From: Planctomycetota bacterium
Lineage (GTDB): Bacteria > Planctomycetota > Planctomycetia > Gemmatales > Gemmataceae
Direction of reading: 5' to 3'
Assembly: GCA_021325115.1 (NCBI GenBank)
Contig: JAJPHU010000110.1
Span: 1-35,783 of the forward strand
DNA length: 35,783 nt
This document shows, piece after piece, positions 7,801 to 14,736 of this stretch. The notes under the pieces are model-generated. The model worked only from the letters and a program-made list of their open reading frames with translations. It searched no databases and was not told where the DNA came from. The position numbers and the translations under genes are program-made. Every line of letters begins with the position of its first letter. The first letter of the stretch is position 1.

Positions 7801-9121
7801 GCATGATCTCCTGAAATGCGATGCTGCTGCGGTTACGGCGCTCCAGCGCCGCATGGGAGCGAAAGATTTAGAAGTTGCCAAGAAGGACAATGGCTGGAAC
7901 ATAGTCAAGCCTCTCAAAGAGAAAGCTGACGATCAGGTAATGCAGCAATTGTTGCAGCAACTTTGCAATCTACGCGCCGAGCAAATCGCCGCTTATCCTT
8001 ACCCTCGTTCTCACACGGAGCGTGGGAACGAAAGGGATGCGTTCGGACTGGATAAACCATCGGCCCTCGTTACGATCCAGCTGAAACGTTCTCGCACAGA
8101 GCATGGGAACGAAGGGGATGGACCGAGTGAACACATCATCAAGTTGGGTAAGCTAGCAGGCGAAAGCGGCGAGCGTTTCGCTTTGGTGGACGATGGCAAA
8201 GTGGTAGCTGTGCTGCCAGCGTCGCTATCGGAACAGCTGGTGAGCGCGCCGTTGGCTTTCCGCGATCGTACTATCGCTCACTTTGGCGAGGCTGACCGTC
8301 TGCAATTAGATCGCGGGCCGCGCCATGCTGTTTTCCGCAAAGTTGAGGGTTCGTGGAAACTGACCGAACCGCTGCAAGGCGACGCTGAGCAAGATCTGCT
8401 CGATGATTTTCTTGGCCGTCTCACCCGGCTGCGCGCCGCTGCCTTGGTGGCCGAAAAGCCCGATACGGACACCTTGAAAAAGTATGGACTCGATCGTCCC
8501 GAAGCGCAGTGGCGCGTGCAATCGGGTGATAAGGAAGTGCTGAACTTGCTCGTCGGCAACAAGGAAGCGAAAGGTGAACGGCGCTATGCCAGGCTAGCCA
8601 GGGGCGAACTTGTGTTCCTGCTCGATTCGCACTTGAGTCAGAAGGTGCTCGATGAATATCGACCGCGCACCGTGTGGACGCCACCACTGGATGCGGTGGA
8701 TATTGAATCTCTGAATTATCGCTATCACCGTGCTTCGTTTTTGCTGGAGAAAACCGGTTCGACCTGGCAGGCGACAGGCAAGCCGGACGCCAAGATCAAT
8801 ACGGCGACGGTCGAAGACACACTGGCAGCGCTGGCTGGCCTGAAGCTGAGCCGCTACGCCGTGGACAAGGACGCCAACCTGGCCTTGTTTGGACTCGATA
8901 AACCAGAGCTGATCCTGGAAATTGCCACACGCTCCGGCAAGCGCGTGCTGCACATTGGCAATGGAGAAAGTAACTCCAAGGGCCGCTATGCTCGTGTTCC
9001 CGATAATGACCGCAGCGGCGTTTTCGTGCTCGACGAAGAGACGTGTACACGGCTCCTGCGCGATTTGAGCGCGTTCGGCCGGCCGCCGGCACGATCAACT
9101 ATGCAACCGGTGGCGCATTAA
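4856..9121 (+). CDS. Giant DUF4340 repeat protein, membrane-anchored
   Basis: A 1421-residue protein. One hydrophobic segment at residues about 5-22 acts as a membrane anchor or uncleaved signal, and the rest is probably periplasmic. The body is a tandem array of about eight DUF4340-type units. Each carries a phrase like YGLDKPA..V.I, then a strand ending in IGK or VGK, then YARV...VFVL. Units begin near nt 5215, 6260, 6725, 7140, 7610, 8040, 8480 and 8887. ATG at 4856 is chosen because GAGGAG at 4842-4847 precedes it; an in-frame TTG at 4817 lacks support. DUF4340 genes are commonly found next to Gld-like ABC genes, as here, so it is probably an accessory of that complex. Five short palindromic DNA elements are embedded in frame (listed separately), adding peptides such as RSHAERGN in loops. 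Molecular function unknown. Confidence 0.85.
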   Translation: MNLKTTFMLLVLAGAGVLLWWYGNPPLPPALDLAPRPAAVQEKGTRDFLEALHPDKIQRLEIHAPSGITELTHKADGQWGLPGNWPVRRLEVEQLVDLLTNLRSRFQPQPLHDDKDLLTFGLAHPPVTVAIRTEGEEHTLAFGEAQSDNLENRFSRDTYVRLDKKPEVVRLAPGLIAALDKPTDYYQERRLFEKETISGEDRRDTVEQLHARSLTIEEKKTAGVRFTVVRSGKSWKEAELAEPVRDRLDDEARKALLAGVLDLWAEQFVPAGSGGVSPWLWHVHACWDAASLATDLFFATQGGLLVRAGLTNPERIIIAKNDRGDTVTLLIGSVSSRRQRLAPAPQPPGMFGSMSQQRLTTVTEEYRYAKLQYNDQIFEIKADKLKDIFVALDKLRDSRIARFNSADARRVEIQHGDEAIVLEKDKDNWKLVKPFSAEADNSKVTDLLTKLSDLQAHGKDIIDKDDPKKYGFDKPAIVKVTIEEENKGEDRHPAGSTEKKTRTLTVRVGKHDTDKKKLYVMADDWPRINAVDDSLAPLIQRSALAYRGKRLFDFNAADVAKITIDNQGQKLTLEHDKDSWHLISPVKAEADTARVDQLLADLGHLEAAEFVTEEPKQNELEAQYGLGKPSITVRIEFTDKKKPAKEVHVGKARGGKSGYFARVADGGPVFAINEELHKQLTRDSLSYRPQTLWQLLPEEIESLRVHKAGQKEYTLTRSDKEWKISGPFEAQAFGESVQKMTAELLAPKVENYIAHETKDLAEYGLDKPALTVHLKPVLAKNDKEHTLLIGKPVRSHAERGNAADSYYAKRGNDTAIFTISAALVRAADRGALDLLDTKLLSLDTAKVERVRSQTGDQSLTLERSHPEGGNEKAGWQVTESPAGAYPADTEAVASLSSVWANLRAQRFADYGKGVEWAKYGLAKPAVRITVRAGKDEHVLALGKPVEGQPGARYARIDQGVGVAVLPPETTRLMERSYLDYVKHDLLKCDAAAVTALQRRMGAKDLEVAKKDNGWNIVKPLKEKADDQVMQQLLQQLCNLRAEQIAAYPYPRSHTERGNERDAFGLDKPSALVTIQLKRSRTEHGNEGDGPSEHIIKLGKLAGESGERFALVDDGKVVAVLPASLSEQLVSAPLAFRDRTIAHFGEADRLQLDRGPRHAVFRKVEGSWKLTEPLQGDAEQDLLDDFLGRLTRLRAAALVAEKPDTDTLKKYGLDRPEAQWRVQSGDKEVLNLLVGNKEAKGERRYARLARGELVFLLDSHLSQKVLDEYRPRTVWTPPLDAVDIESLNYRYHRASFLLEKTGSTWQATGKPDAKINTATVEDTLAALAGLKLSRYAVDKDANLALFGLDKPELILEIATRSGKRVLHIGNGESNSKGRYARVPDNDRSGVFVLDEETCTRLLRDLSAFGRPPARSTMQPVAH
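6316..6347. repeat. In-gene palindromic element, family B (intergenic relative at 20874)
   Basis: A GC-rich imperfect palindrome inside the DUF4340 gene, giving EDRHPAGST in the protein (residues about 488-497). On the minus strand it contains GGGATGTCGGTCCTCCCC, which resembles AGGAATGTCTGTCCTACCC of the intergenic element at 20874-20905. It sits in a charged loop between two strands of a DUF4340 unit that is longer than in sister units. Confidence 0.55.
7234..7260. repeat. In-gene palindromic element, family A copy 1 (perfect)
   Basis: A perfect inverted repeat with 12-base arms GCGTTCCCACGC and GCGTGGGAACGC around AGA, 27 bp in all (nine codons). It is read in frame as RSHAERGN (from residue 794). 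It lies between the GKP strand and the YYAK strand of a DUF4340 unit, where sister units have short loops. Confidence 0.85.
7442..7466. repeat. In-gene palindromic element, family A copy 2 (degenerate)
   Basis: Arms CGTTCCCACCC and GGGAGGAAACG pair at 9 of 11 positions. It is read in the same frame as copy 1, giving RSHPEGGN (from residue 863), in the loop between TLE and GWQVTE. Confidence 0.7.
8006..8030. repeat. In-gene palindromic element, family A copy 3
   Basis: CGTTCTCACAC, GGA, GCGTGGGAACG: arms match at 9 of 11 positions, with G-U pairing possible at the other two. It is read in the same frame as copy 1, giving RSHTERGN (from residue 1051), immediately before the unit's FGLDKP phrase. 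Confidence 0.8.
8087..8111. repeat. In-gene palindromic element, family A copy 4
   Basis: A 25-bp near-copy of copy 3 starting 81 bp downstream, in the same frame, giving RSRTEHGN (from residue 1078). It lies in the loop between VTIQL and HIIKLGK. Confidence 0.75.
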
Positions 9122-9178
9122 ACGAGCCGGAAGCGTAAGCGACGGATGCTTTGCCGTTGCTTACGCTTCCGGCTCGTT
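9121..9178. terminator. Long hairpin between convergent genes, probable bidirectional terminator
   Basis: Perfect 20-base arms (9121-9140 and 9159-9178) around an 18-base loop with a small inner stem. It starts at the last base of the DUF4340 stop codon and ends 12 bases before the 3' end of the minus-strand phosphodiesterase gene. No clear U-tract exists on either side, so termination is inferred from position and stability. The arm half CGCTTCCGGCTCGTT recurs exactly inside topA at 28691-28705, so this is also a dispersed repeat. Confidence 0.65.
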
Positions 9179-9190
9179 CGTCGATGCAAT

Positions 9191-10132
9191 TCAAAAAGCA
9201 ATACTGCGCTCTCTCAGATAGTGCGCCAAGCGGTCGGGCACGTCGGTAGTGATGCCATCCACACCCCAATCGAGCAGACGCTGCCAGTGTTCGGGTTGGT
9301 TGACCGTCCATGGCAGCACGCGCGCCCCAACCGATTGCACTTGCCGCACAATCGCTTTGTCGAGGAATAGATAACCCGGACAATACACCTGTGCCTCAGC
9401 ACGTTCGATCAACTCCGCCGGCGCCGCCGGCGCCGTCTCGGCGATGAGTATTGCTCCTGTCAGTCCCGGCTCCATCTGCCGCAGCAGGCGGACGCAGCGA
9501 TGGTCGAAACTGCGCACGGTGGTGCGTGCGATGACATTCCAACGCCGCACCGTCTCGACGATGCGCTCTTCCAGTAAGCCCGGCATTGTGCCGTCGTAGT
9601 GATCGTTGATGGTTTCCGGATGGAACGGCACACGTTTCAGCTCTAGATCGAATAGCACATTCCGCGCCCGCTGTCGCTGTCTCTCTGACTTGCCGGCCTG
9701 TGCTCCCAACTCTCCGGCATAGTCCGCCGCGAATTGCAGCAGCTCTTCCAGAGTCGGAATGCCATAGGGATGCAGTCCATGCTGTTCGGCAAAGAGAGCA
9801 GCCAGCGGTGTGACGGCGACTCGTTGATCAGGGAAACGGCGCGGGTCAGGATTGCCATCGGCGCGATAGCCGCGCAACTCGGCCAGCGTGAATCGGCTCA
9901 CCAGCGGCGGTACCGCAGAAGGAGCGGCCAATTCCGGATGGAGCAGCGTGCAAGGCGGATCGCATAGCAGAGGATCGTGACAAAGAACAACGACGCCGTC
10001 GCGCGTCAGATGCACGTCGGTCTCGACACTGCGAACACCGGCATCGAGAGCGGCCTCAAACGACGGCAACGTGTTTTCTGGATAAAGGGCGCGGGCACCA
10101 CGATGGCCCTGCAAGTTAAACAACGTGGACAT
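9191..10132 (-). CDS. Glycerophosphodiester phosphodiesterase family protein
   Basis: A 313-residue GDPD-family TIM barrel, predicted to hydrolyse glycerophosphodiesters to an alcohol and glycerol 3-phosphate. Visible active-site elements are HRG at H10-R11, PENT with E19, VETDV with E37 and D39, and CHD with H52. The usual late family signature appears as LPWTVNQPEHWQRLLDWGVDGITTD in the C-terminal part. No signal peptide is seen, so it is probably cytoplasmic. The start at 10132 is fixed by the need for the HRG motif, but no Shine-Dalgarno is evident and an intrinsic terminator ends only 18 bases upstream. Transcription must therefore start at or very near the start codon or read through the terminator. 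It has no functional link to ppdK that can be read from sequence. Confidence 0.88.
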   Translation of the reverse strand: MSTLFNLQGHRGARALYPENTLPSFEAALDAGVRSVETDVHLTRDGVVVLCHDPLLCDPPCTLLHPELAAPSAVPPLVSRFTLAELRGYRADGNPDPRRFPDQRVAVTPLAALFAEQHGLHPYGIPTLEELLQFAADYAGELGAQAGKSERQRQRARNVLFDLELKRVPFHPETINDHYDGTMPGLLEERIVETVRRWNVIARTTVRSFDHRCVRLLRQMEPGLTGAILIAETAPAAPAELIERAEAQVYCPGYLFLDKAIVRQVQSVGARVLPWTVNQPEHWQRLLDWGVDGITTDVPDRLAHYLRERSIAF

Positions 10133-10150
10133 CGTCTTGGCTCAGCGCGG

Positions 10151-10184
10151 AAAAAACCTCGCGGGAGTCTTCACTCCCGCGAGG
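10151..10184 (-). terminator. Rho-independent terminator downstream of ppdK
   Basis: On the minus strand, perfect 12-base arms CCTCGCGGGAGT and ACTCCCGCGAGG enclose a 4-base loop and are followed directly by six T. This is a textbook intrinsic terminator for ppdK. It sits 18 bases before the phosphodiesterase start codon. Confidence 0.88.
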
Positions 10185-10211
10185 CATCAGGAAGAAAAGG
10201 TCGTTTTGAAC

Positions 10212-10250
10212 CGAGAGCGCGTGCAAGCTCTCGACCCATAATATATGGGT
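10212..10250. repeat. Two small hairpins in the ppdK 3' region
   Basis: CGAGAGC/GCTCTCG (10212-10218 with 10227-10233) and ACCCATA/TATGGGT (10234-10240 with 10244-10250) are perfect 7-base arms placed back to back. They fall in the 207-base gene-free stretch 10185-10391. They may form 3'-UTR structure of the ppdK transcript; no function can be assigned. Confidence 0.4.
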
Positions 10251-10309
10251 ACGGCAACGACTGCGGATCGTCAAGGTGAGCTTTTTTGCTTTCTGCCATC
10301 TTGGCTGCG

Positions 10310-10386
10310 CGTCGAGCGTAGCAAGGCCCACCAGGAGTCGTCGCAGTCGTAGGGTGGGGGGGGCGAGTGTAACAAGGCCCACCAGG
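10310..10386. repeat. Direct repeat pair just after ppdK
   Basis: Two 26-base copies (10310-10335 and 10361-10386) share the invariant core CAAGGCCCACCAGG and differ only in their first half. A G-rich run lies between them. The second copy ends 5 bases before the ppdK stop codon. It is probably a dispersed intergenic repeat; no transposase is nearby. Confidence 0.55.
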
Positions 10387-10391
10387 TGGTC

Positions 10392-13118
10392 TTATTTACC
10401 CAGTGCCGCCTGCGCTGCGGCCAAGCGGGCAATCGGCACGCGGAACGGGCTGCAACTGACGTAATTCAGACCGATTTTGTGGCAAAATTTGACGGTATCG
10501 GGATCGCCGCCGTGTTCGCCGCAGATGCCAATCTTCAGATCACTGCGCGTGGACCGGCCTTTTTCGACACCCATTTTCATCAAGCTGCCGACGCCGTCCA
10601 CATCGATCGATTGGAATGGATCGCGCGGCAACAGGTCGCGCTCCAGATAGTGGCGGATGAAGCTGCCGTAATCATCACGGCTCATGCCCAGGGTCGTCTG
10701 CGTTAGGTCGTTGGTACCGAAGCTGAAGAACTGCGCCTCCTTGGCAATCTGATCGGCCACCACGCAAGCGCGTGGCAACTCGATCATCGTACCGACGAGA
10801 TAGGTCACGCTAACGCCCTTCTCGGCAAAGACTTTCTTGGCAGTCTCATGTACGATCTTGGCCTGTTCGCGCAATTCGGGCAGGAAGCCGACCAATGGGA
10901 TCATGATTTCCGGCTCGACCTTGATGCCGGATTTCTGCACGTTGCAGGCGGCCTCAAAGATGGCCCGGCACTGCATCTCGGTGATTTCCGAGTAAACGAT
11001 GCCCAGCCGGCAGCCGCGAAAACCGAGCATCGGATTGAACTCGTGCAGCGCCTTGACGCGCTCGGCAATCTTCTCCGGCGCAACGCCCAACTCTTTGGCC
11101 ACTTCGGCCTGGCCCTTGGCGTCGTGCGGCAAAAACTCGTGCAGCGGCGGATCGAGCGTGCGAATCGTCACCGGCAAGCCGTTCATGGCCTTGAATAAGC
11201 CTTCGAAATCTTGACGCTGATACGGCAGCAACTTCGCCAACGCTTTCTTGCGTGCTTCCGGCGTGTCGGCGAGAATCATTTCACGCATCGGCTGAATGTG
11301 ATCGAAGAACATATGTTCGGTTCGACATAATCCGATGCCTTCGGCACCGAAGGCGACGGCCTGGCTGGCCTGGCCGGGCAAGTCAGCGTTGGTGCGAATG
11401 CGCAGCTTACGCACCTCATCGGCCCACTTCATCAGCTCGGCGAACTGTTGATAGACGCGCGATTGCTCTGGCTTCAGCGTCTTGTCGATGAGTACCTGCA
11501 CGACTTCGCTGGGCTTGGTCGCCACTTGGCCGGCAAGGACTTCGCCCGTGAAGCCGTCAATCGACAGCCAATCACCGTCCTTGAGGACTTTATCGCCGAC
11601 GCTGACCGTGCCTTGGGTGTAGTCGATGTTGAGGGCGCCGCAGCCGACGATGCATACTTTGCCCATCTGTCGGCTGACCAGTGCCGCATGGCTGGAAGCA
11701 CCGCCAAAAGCGGTCAGGATGCCGTCGGCCGCCTGCATGCCGCGAATGTCCTCCGGGCTGGTCTCGCGGCGCACCAGGATGACATGGCCGTCCGGTGTGC
11801 CCTTGTGCTTGTGGACCCATGTTTCCGCGTCCTCCGCATGAAACTTGATCCGTCCGCAGGCGGCGCCCGGCCCGGCGTGAATGCCCTTGGCCAGAAGCCG
11901 GCCTTCGCCGATGGCCTTGCGCTTCGATTCAGGGTCAAATACGGGTTGCAACAGTTGATTCAGATCGTCGGGTGGGATGCGGCGGGTCGAGAGCGCCTCT
12001 TCTTTACTGATGAGTCCCTCTTGCACCATGTCCACGGCGAAACGGACGGCAGCGAAGCCAGTGCGTTTGCCATTGCGCGTTTGCAGCATCCACAGCTTGC
12101 CCTTCTGGATGGTGAACTCGATGTCCTGCACATCGCGGTAGTGTTTCTCCAGCTTGGTGCGGATCTCTTCCAGCTGCTTGTACACCTCCGGCATGTCTTT
12201 TTGTAGTTCGGCGATCTTTTTTGGGGTGCGAATGCCAGCCACTACATCTTCACCCTGAGCGTTGAGGAGATATTCGCCGTAGAAGACTTTTTCGCCGGTG
12301 GCTGGATCGCGTGTGAAGGCAACGCCGGTGCCGCTATCGTTGCCCATGTTGCCGAACACCATTGAGCAGATGTTGGCGGCGGTACCCCATTCGTGCGGGA
12401 TGCTGTACTGCCGCCGATAAACAATGGCGCGTTCGTTCATCCATGAGCCGAACACAGCGCCGATCGCCTGCCACATCTGCTCGTGGGCGTCCTCCGGGAA
12501 GTCCTTGCCGGTGCGCTCCTTGACCGCTTTCTTGAAACGCTTGACCAGTTCCTGTAAGTCGGCCGTGGTCAGTTCCGTATCGAGCTGAACACCCTTGGCA
12601 TGCTTCAGCTCGTCCATGATTTTCTCGAACGGATCGATCTCGTGCTTGTCCTGCGGCTTGAGGCCGAGCACCACATCGCCGTACATTTGCACGAAACGGC
12701 GATACGTGTCCCAGCCAAAGCGCTCGTTACCGGTCTTGTCGATGAGTCCCTTCAAGGTGGCCTCGTTGAGACCGATATTGAGCACAGTGTCCATCATGCC
12801 CGGCATGCTCTCGCGGGCTCCGGAGCGGCAAGAGACGAGCAATGGATTTTTCGGATCGCCGAGTTTGGCGCCCATGACTTCTTCGGTCTTGCGGAGGGCG
12901 GCGTCGACCTGGCCTTTCAACTCCGGGGGATAGGTGCGATTATTGGCGTAGTAGTAGGTGCAGACTTCGGTAGTAATGGTGAACCCGGCCGGCACCGGCA
13001 GGCCGATGTTGGTCATTTCGGCAAGGTTGGCACCCTTGCCGCCGAGAAGCTCTTTCATATCGGCGCGGCCTTCCGCTTTGCCACCGCCAAAGAAATAAAC
13101 ATATTTGCGTTCTGCCAT
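10392..13118 (-). CDS. ppdK: Pyruvate, phosphate dikinase
   Basis: A 908-residue enzyme interconverting pyruvate, ATP and phosphate with PEP, AMP and pyrophosphate, in the cytoplasm. The N-terminal ATP-grasp domain opens with VYFFGGG and [12 protein letters not shown]. The central swivelling domain has the phospho-acceptor histidine in GGASSHAAL (His about 477; many homologues have GGMTSHAA). The C-terminal PEP/pyruvate TIM barrel carries SFGTNDLTQ and CGEHGGDP. The length matches the bacterial family. ATG at 13118 is chosen because GAGG lies about 9 bases upstream and the protein then starts [10 protein letters not shown]; an in-frame GTG at 13133 is less likely. It is followed by a strong intrinsic terminator. 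It lies downstream of the PDH genes on the same strand, separated by the isomerase gene and a 129-base spacer in which I see nothing notable. Confidence 0.97.
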   Translation of the reverse strand: MAERKYVYFFGGGKAEGRADMKELLGGKGANLAEMTNIGLPVPAGFTITTEVCTYYYANNRTYPPELKGQVDAALRKTEEVMGAKLGDPKNPLLVSCRSGARESMPGMMDTVLNIGLNEATLKGLIDKTGNERFGWDTYRRFVQMYGDVVLGLKPQDKHEIDPFEKIMDELKHAKGVQLDTELTTADLQELVKRFKKAVKERTGKDFPEDAHEQMWQAIGAVFGSWMNERAIVYRRQYSIPHEWGTAANICSMVFGNMGNDSGTGVAFTRDPATGEKVFYGEYLLNAQGEDVVAGIRTPKKIAELQKDMPEVYKQLEEIRTKLEKHYRDVQDIEFTIQKGKLWMLQTRNGKRTGFAAVRFAVDMVQEGLISKEEALSTRRIPPDDLNQLLQPVFDPESKRKAIGEGRLLAKGIHAGPGAACGRIKFHAEDAETWVHKHKGTPDGHVILVRRETSPEDIRGMQAADGILTAFGGASSHAALVSRQMGKVCIVGCGALNIDYTQGTVSVGDKVLKDGDWLSIDGFTGEVLAGQVATKPSEVVQVLIDKTLKPEQSRVYQQFAELMKWADEVRKLRIRTNADLPGQASQAVAFGAEGIGLCRTEHMFFDHIQPMREMILADTPEARKKALAKLLPYQRQDFEGLFKAMNGLPVTIRTLDPPLHEFLPHDAKGQAEVAKELGVAPEKIAERVKALHEFNPMLGFRGCRLGIVYSEITEMQCRAIFEAACNVQKSGIKVEPEIMIPLVGFLPELREQAKIVHETAKKVFAEKGVSVTYLVGTMIELPRACVVADQIAKEAQFFSFGTNDLTQTTLGMSRDDYGSFIRHYLERDLLPRDPFQSIDVDGVGSLMKMGVEKGRSTRSDLKIGICGEHGGDPDTVKFCHKIGLNYVSCSPFRVPIARLAAAQAALGK

Positions 13119-13247
13119 GCTAACCGGCCTCACAAAAAAGGACTTGCGGCGGCGCCAGTGCCGTCGCCAGTAAACTCAGTTCATTGCAGGCAATGTACGA
13201 ATCGCGTGAGGTGCGGGCAATGTGGTCCATTGGTGCGGCCAGGCGAA

Positions 13248-14069
13248 TTACTGATATTTCACACTCGCCCGATCGAGAATACGTTTGAAAGCAGCGACGG
13301 CCTGGGGAAACAACTCCGGTCCGGTGACACCGCCGGTCGGGCCGCCGCCGAGCAAGTGCGGTTCCAGCGTGGCGAAACCGTCATAGGAGGGTGCGGCGTC
13401 GGCGATGACTTCCGGGATGCGCCCCTGACCTTCGCCGGCCAGGCAGCCGTGCGTTTGGCCAGCGATCCAGTCTTTGATGTGGAAATGCGCCGTCCACGGC
13501 TTCGTCATTTGCCAGCCCTGCCACGGATCGTAACCACAGAAGACGTAATTGGCCGCATCATAGACGGCGCGCAGGTGCGGACTGTTGATGGTCTGGAGTA
13601 AATCGACGACGCGGTGCGGATCGTCGCCGTAGATGTTGTGTTCGTTTTCGTGCAGCAGGCGCACGCCGGCCTTTTCGGCGCGGCGTGTCTTCTCCGCCAT
13701 TCGGACCATGACCTCGTCGCGCCAACGCGCCCAGTCGTTGCCCGCCGGTTTGTAGTAGCTGAAAACGCGAATATTCGGTGTCTCAAAAATCTTACATAGC
13801 TCGATGGCTCGCTCGAAACGCTTCAAGTGCGGTTCAAAGGGCTGATCGATTTGGACCTTGCCGATAGGTGAGCCGATGGCACTGAGGTGGAAGCCGTGAC
13901 GCTCGAGCAGCGATTTCAGCTCGCTCACTTGCAGGTCAGTCAGGTCGAGAACGTTGGTCTTCAGGATCGAGCGCAGCTCAATATGGCGGACGCCGCAGGA
14001 GCGGAGTACGTCGATTTGTTGTTGGGGGTCCGGCGAAATTTCATCGGCGAAGGCACTGAGGGTGAACAT
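13248..14069 (-). CDS. Sugar phosphate isomerase/epimerase family protein (TIM barrel)
   Basis: A 273-residue xylose-isomerase-like TIM barrel. The expected metal ligands are visible in order: Glu in LLHENEHN, Asp in VYDAANY, His in HFHIKD and Glu in ATLEPHL. The opening FTLSAFADEISPD is typical of a cytoplasmic subgroup common in planctomycetes. Such proteins act on sugars or inositols with a divalent metal; the substrate here is unknown. ATG at 14069 has AGGA about 9 bases upstream. It lies between the cobalamin adenosyltransferase gene (62-base spacer holding an inverted repeat) and ppdK, all on the same strand, so co-transcription with the PDH operon is possible. Confidence 0.85.
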   Translation of the reverse strand: MFTLSAFADEISPDPQQQIDVLRSCGVRHIELRSILKTNVLDLTDLQVSELKSLLERHGFHLSAIGSPIGKVQIDQPFEPHLKRFERAIELCKIFETPNIRVFSYYKPAGNDWARWRDEVMVRMAEKTRRAEKAGVRLLHENEHNIYGDDPHRVVDLLQTINSPHLRAVYDAANYVFCGYDPWQGWQMTKPWTAHFHIKDWIAGQTHGCLAGEGQGRIPEVIADAAPSYDGFATLEPHLLGGGPTGGVTGPELFPQAVAAFKRILDRASVKYQ

Positions 14070-14086
14070 GTCGATTTATCCTGAAA

Positions 14087-14127
14087 TTTTCGGTTTTCAG
14101 AGAGATCAACCTTCCGAAAGCCGAAAA
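14087..14127. repeat. Inverted repeat between isomerase and adenosyltransferase genes
   Basis: TTTTCGGTTTTC (14087-14098) and GAAAGCCGAAAA (14116-14127) pair at 11 of 12 positions around a 17-base loop. On the minus strand the hairpin lies between the adenosyltransferase stop and the isomerase start. Possible intercistronic processing or partial termination site. Confidence 0.45.
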
Positions 14128-14131
14128 ACGG

Positions 14132-14704
14132 TTAAGCTTGCGTCTGGCCCGGTTGCCAGAGGATGTCATCGTGGCCGTTATTGTTGTAGATACGCGCCAG
14201 TACAAAGAGGAGATCCGATAAGCGATTCAGATAGACGATGACCTGCGGATTGACTGTTTCCCTATGGGCCAACGCCACCACTTCGCGCTCCGCACGGCGG
14301 CAAACAGTGCGGGCCAGATGGCACCAGGCGGCTGCCCCCTGGCCACCGGGTATAATAAAGCTCCTTAAAGGTGTCAAATGAGCATTCAGCCGATCAATAG
14401 CTTTCTCCAGTCGCTCGGCCTGTTCGGCCCGGATGCGCAGATGAGCACCGGGTTTCTCATCGGCGGATTGCGGCAAACACAGGTCGGCACCTACGTCGAA
14501 CAGATCGTTCTGGATGCTGCGGACCAGCTCGATCTCAGCTGCTTGCGGGCAGTGGCTAGTTAGCAGGCCGAGGACCGCGTTCAATTCATCAACGCTGCCG
14601 TAAGCAGCGACACGCTGATGATCCTTGGATACGCGCGTGCCGTCTCCCAGTCCGGTCTCGCCCTTATCACCGGACCGGGTATAGATGCGAGACAGATAAA
14701 CCAT
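14132..14704 (-). CDS. Cob(I)alamin adenosyltransferase, PduO type
   Basis: A 190-residue ATP:corrinoid adenosyltransferase of the PduO/MMAB family, which makes adenosylcobalamin from cob(I)alamin and ATP. The N-terminal ATP-binding signature is visible as RIYTRSGDKGETGLGDG, followed by RVAAYGSVDELNAVLGLL. The helix with CRRAEREVV and the C-terminal LNRLSDLLFVLAR are also canonical. ATG at 14704 is chosen because GGAGGAG lies 6 bases upstream and the family usually begins just before RIYTR. An in-frame ATG at 14740 overlaps the lpd stop codon as ATGA and would add 12 residues, so translational coupling to lpd is an alternative. It follows lpd by 32 bases in the same operon. The pathway link to PDH is not obvious. 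Confidence 0.92.
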   Translation of the reverse strand: MVYLSRIYTRSGDKGETGLGDGTRVSKDHQRVAAYGSVDELNAVLGLLTSHCPQAAEIELVRSIQNDLFDVGADLCLPQSADEKPGAHLRIRAEQAERLEKAIDRLNAHLTPLRSFIIPGGQGAAAWCHLARTVCRRAEREVVALAHRETVNPQVIVYLNRLSDLLFVLARIYNNNGHDDILWQPGQTQA

Positions 14705-14736
14705 GATAGGCTCCTCCAGGTGCGCTTTTTCGGTTG

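Noticed and set aside
7234-8111. CRISPR array
   Set aside because: Repeats are irregularly spaced, palindromic, diverged and translated in frame; no spacer-like units or cas genes.
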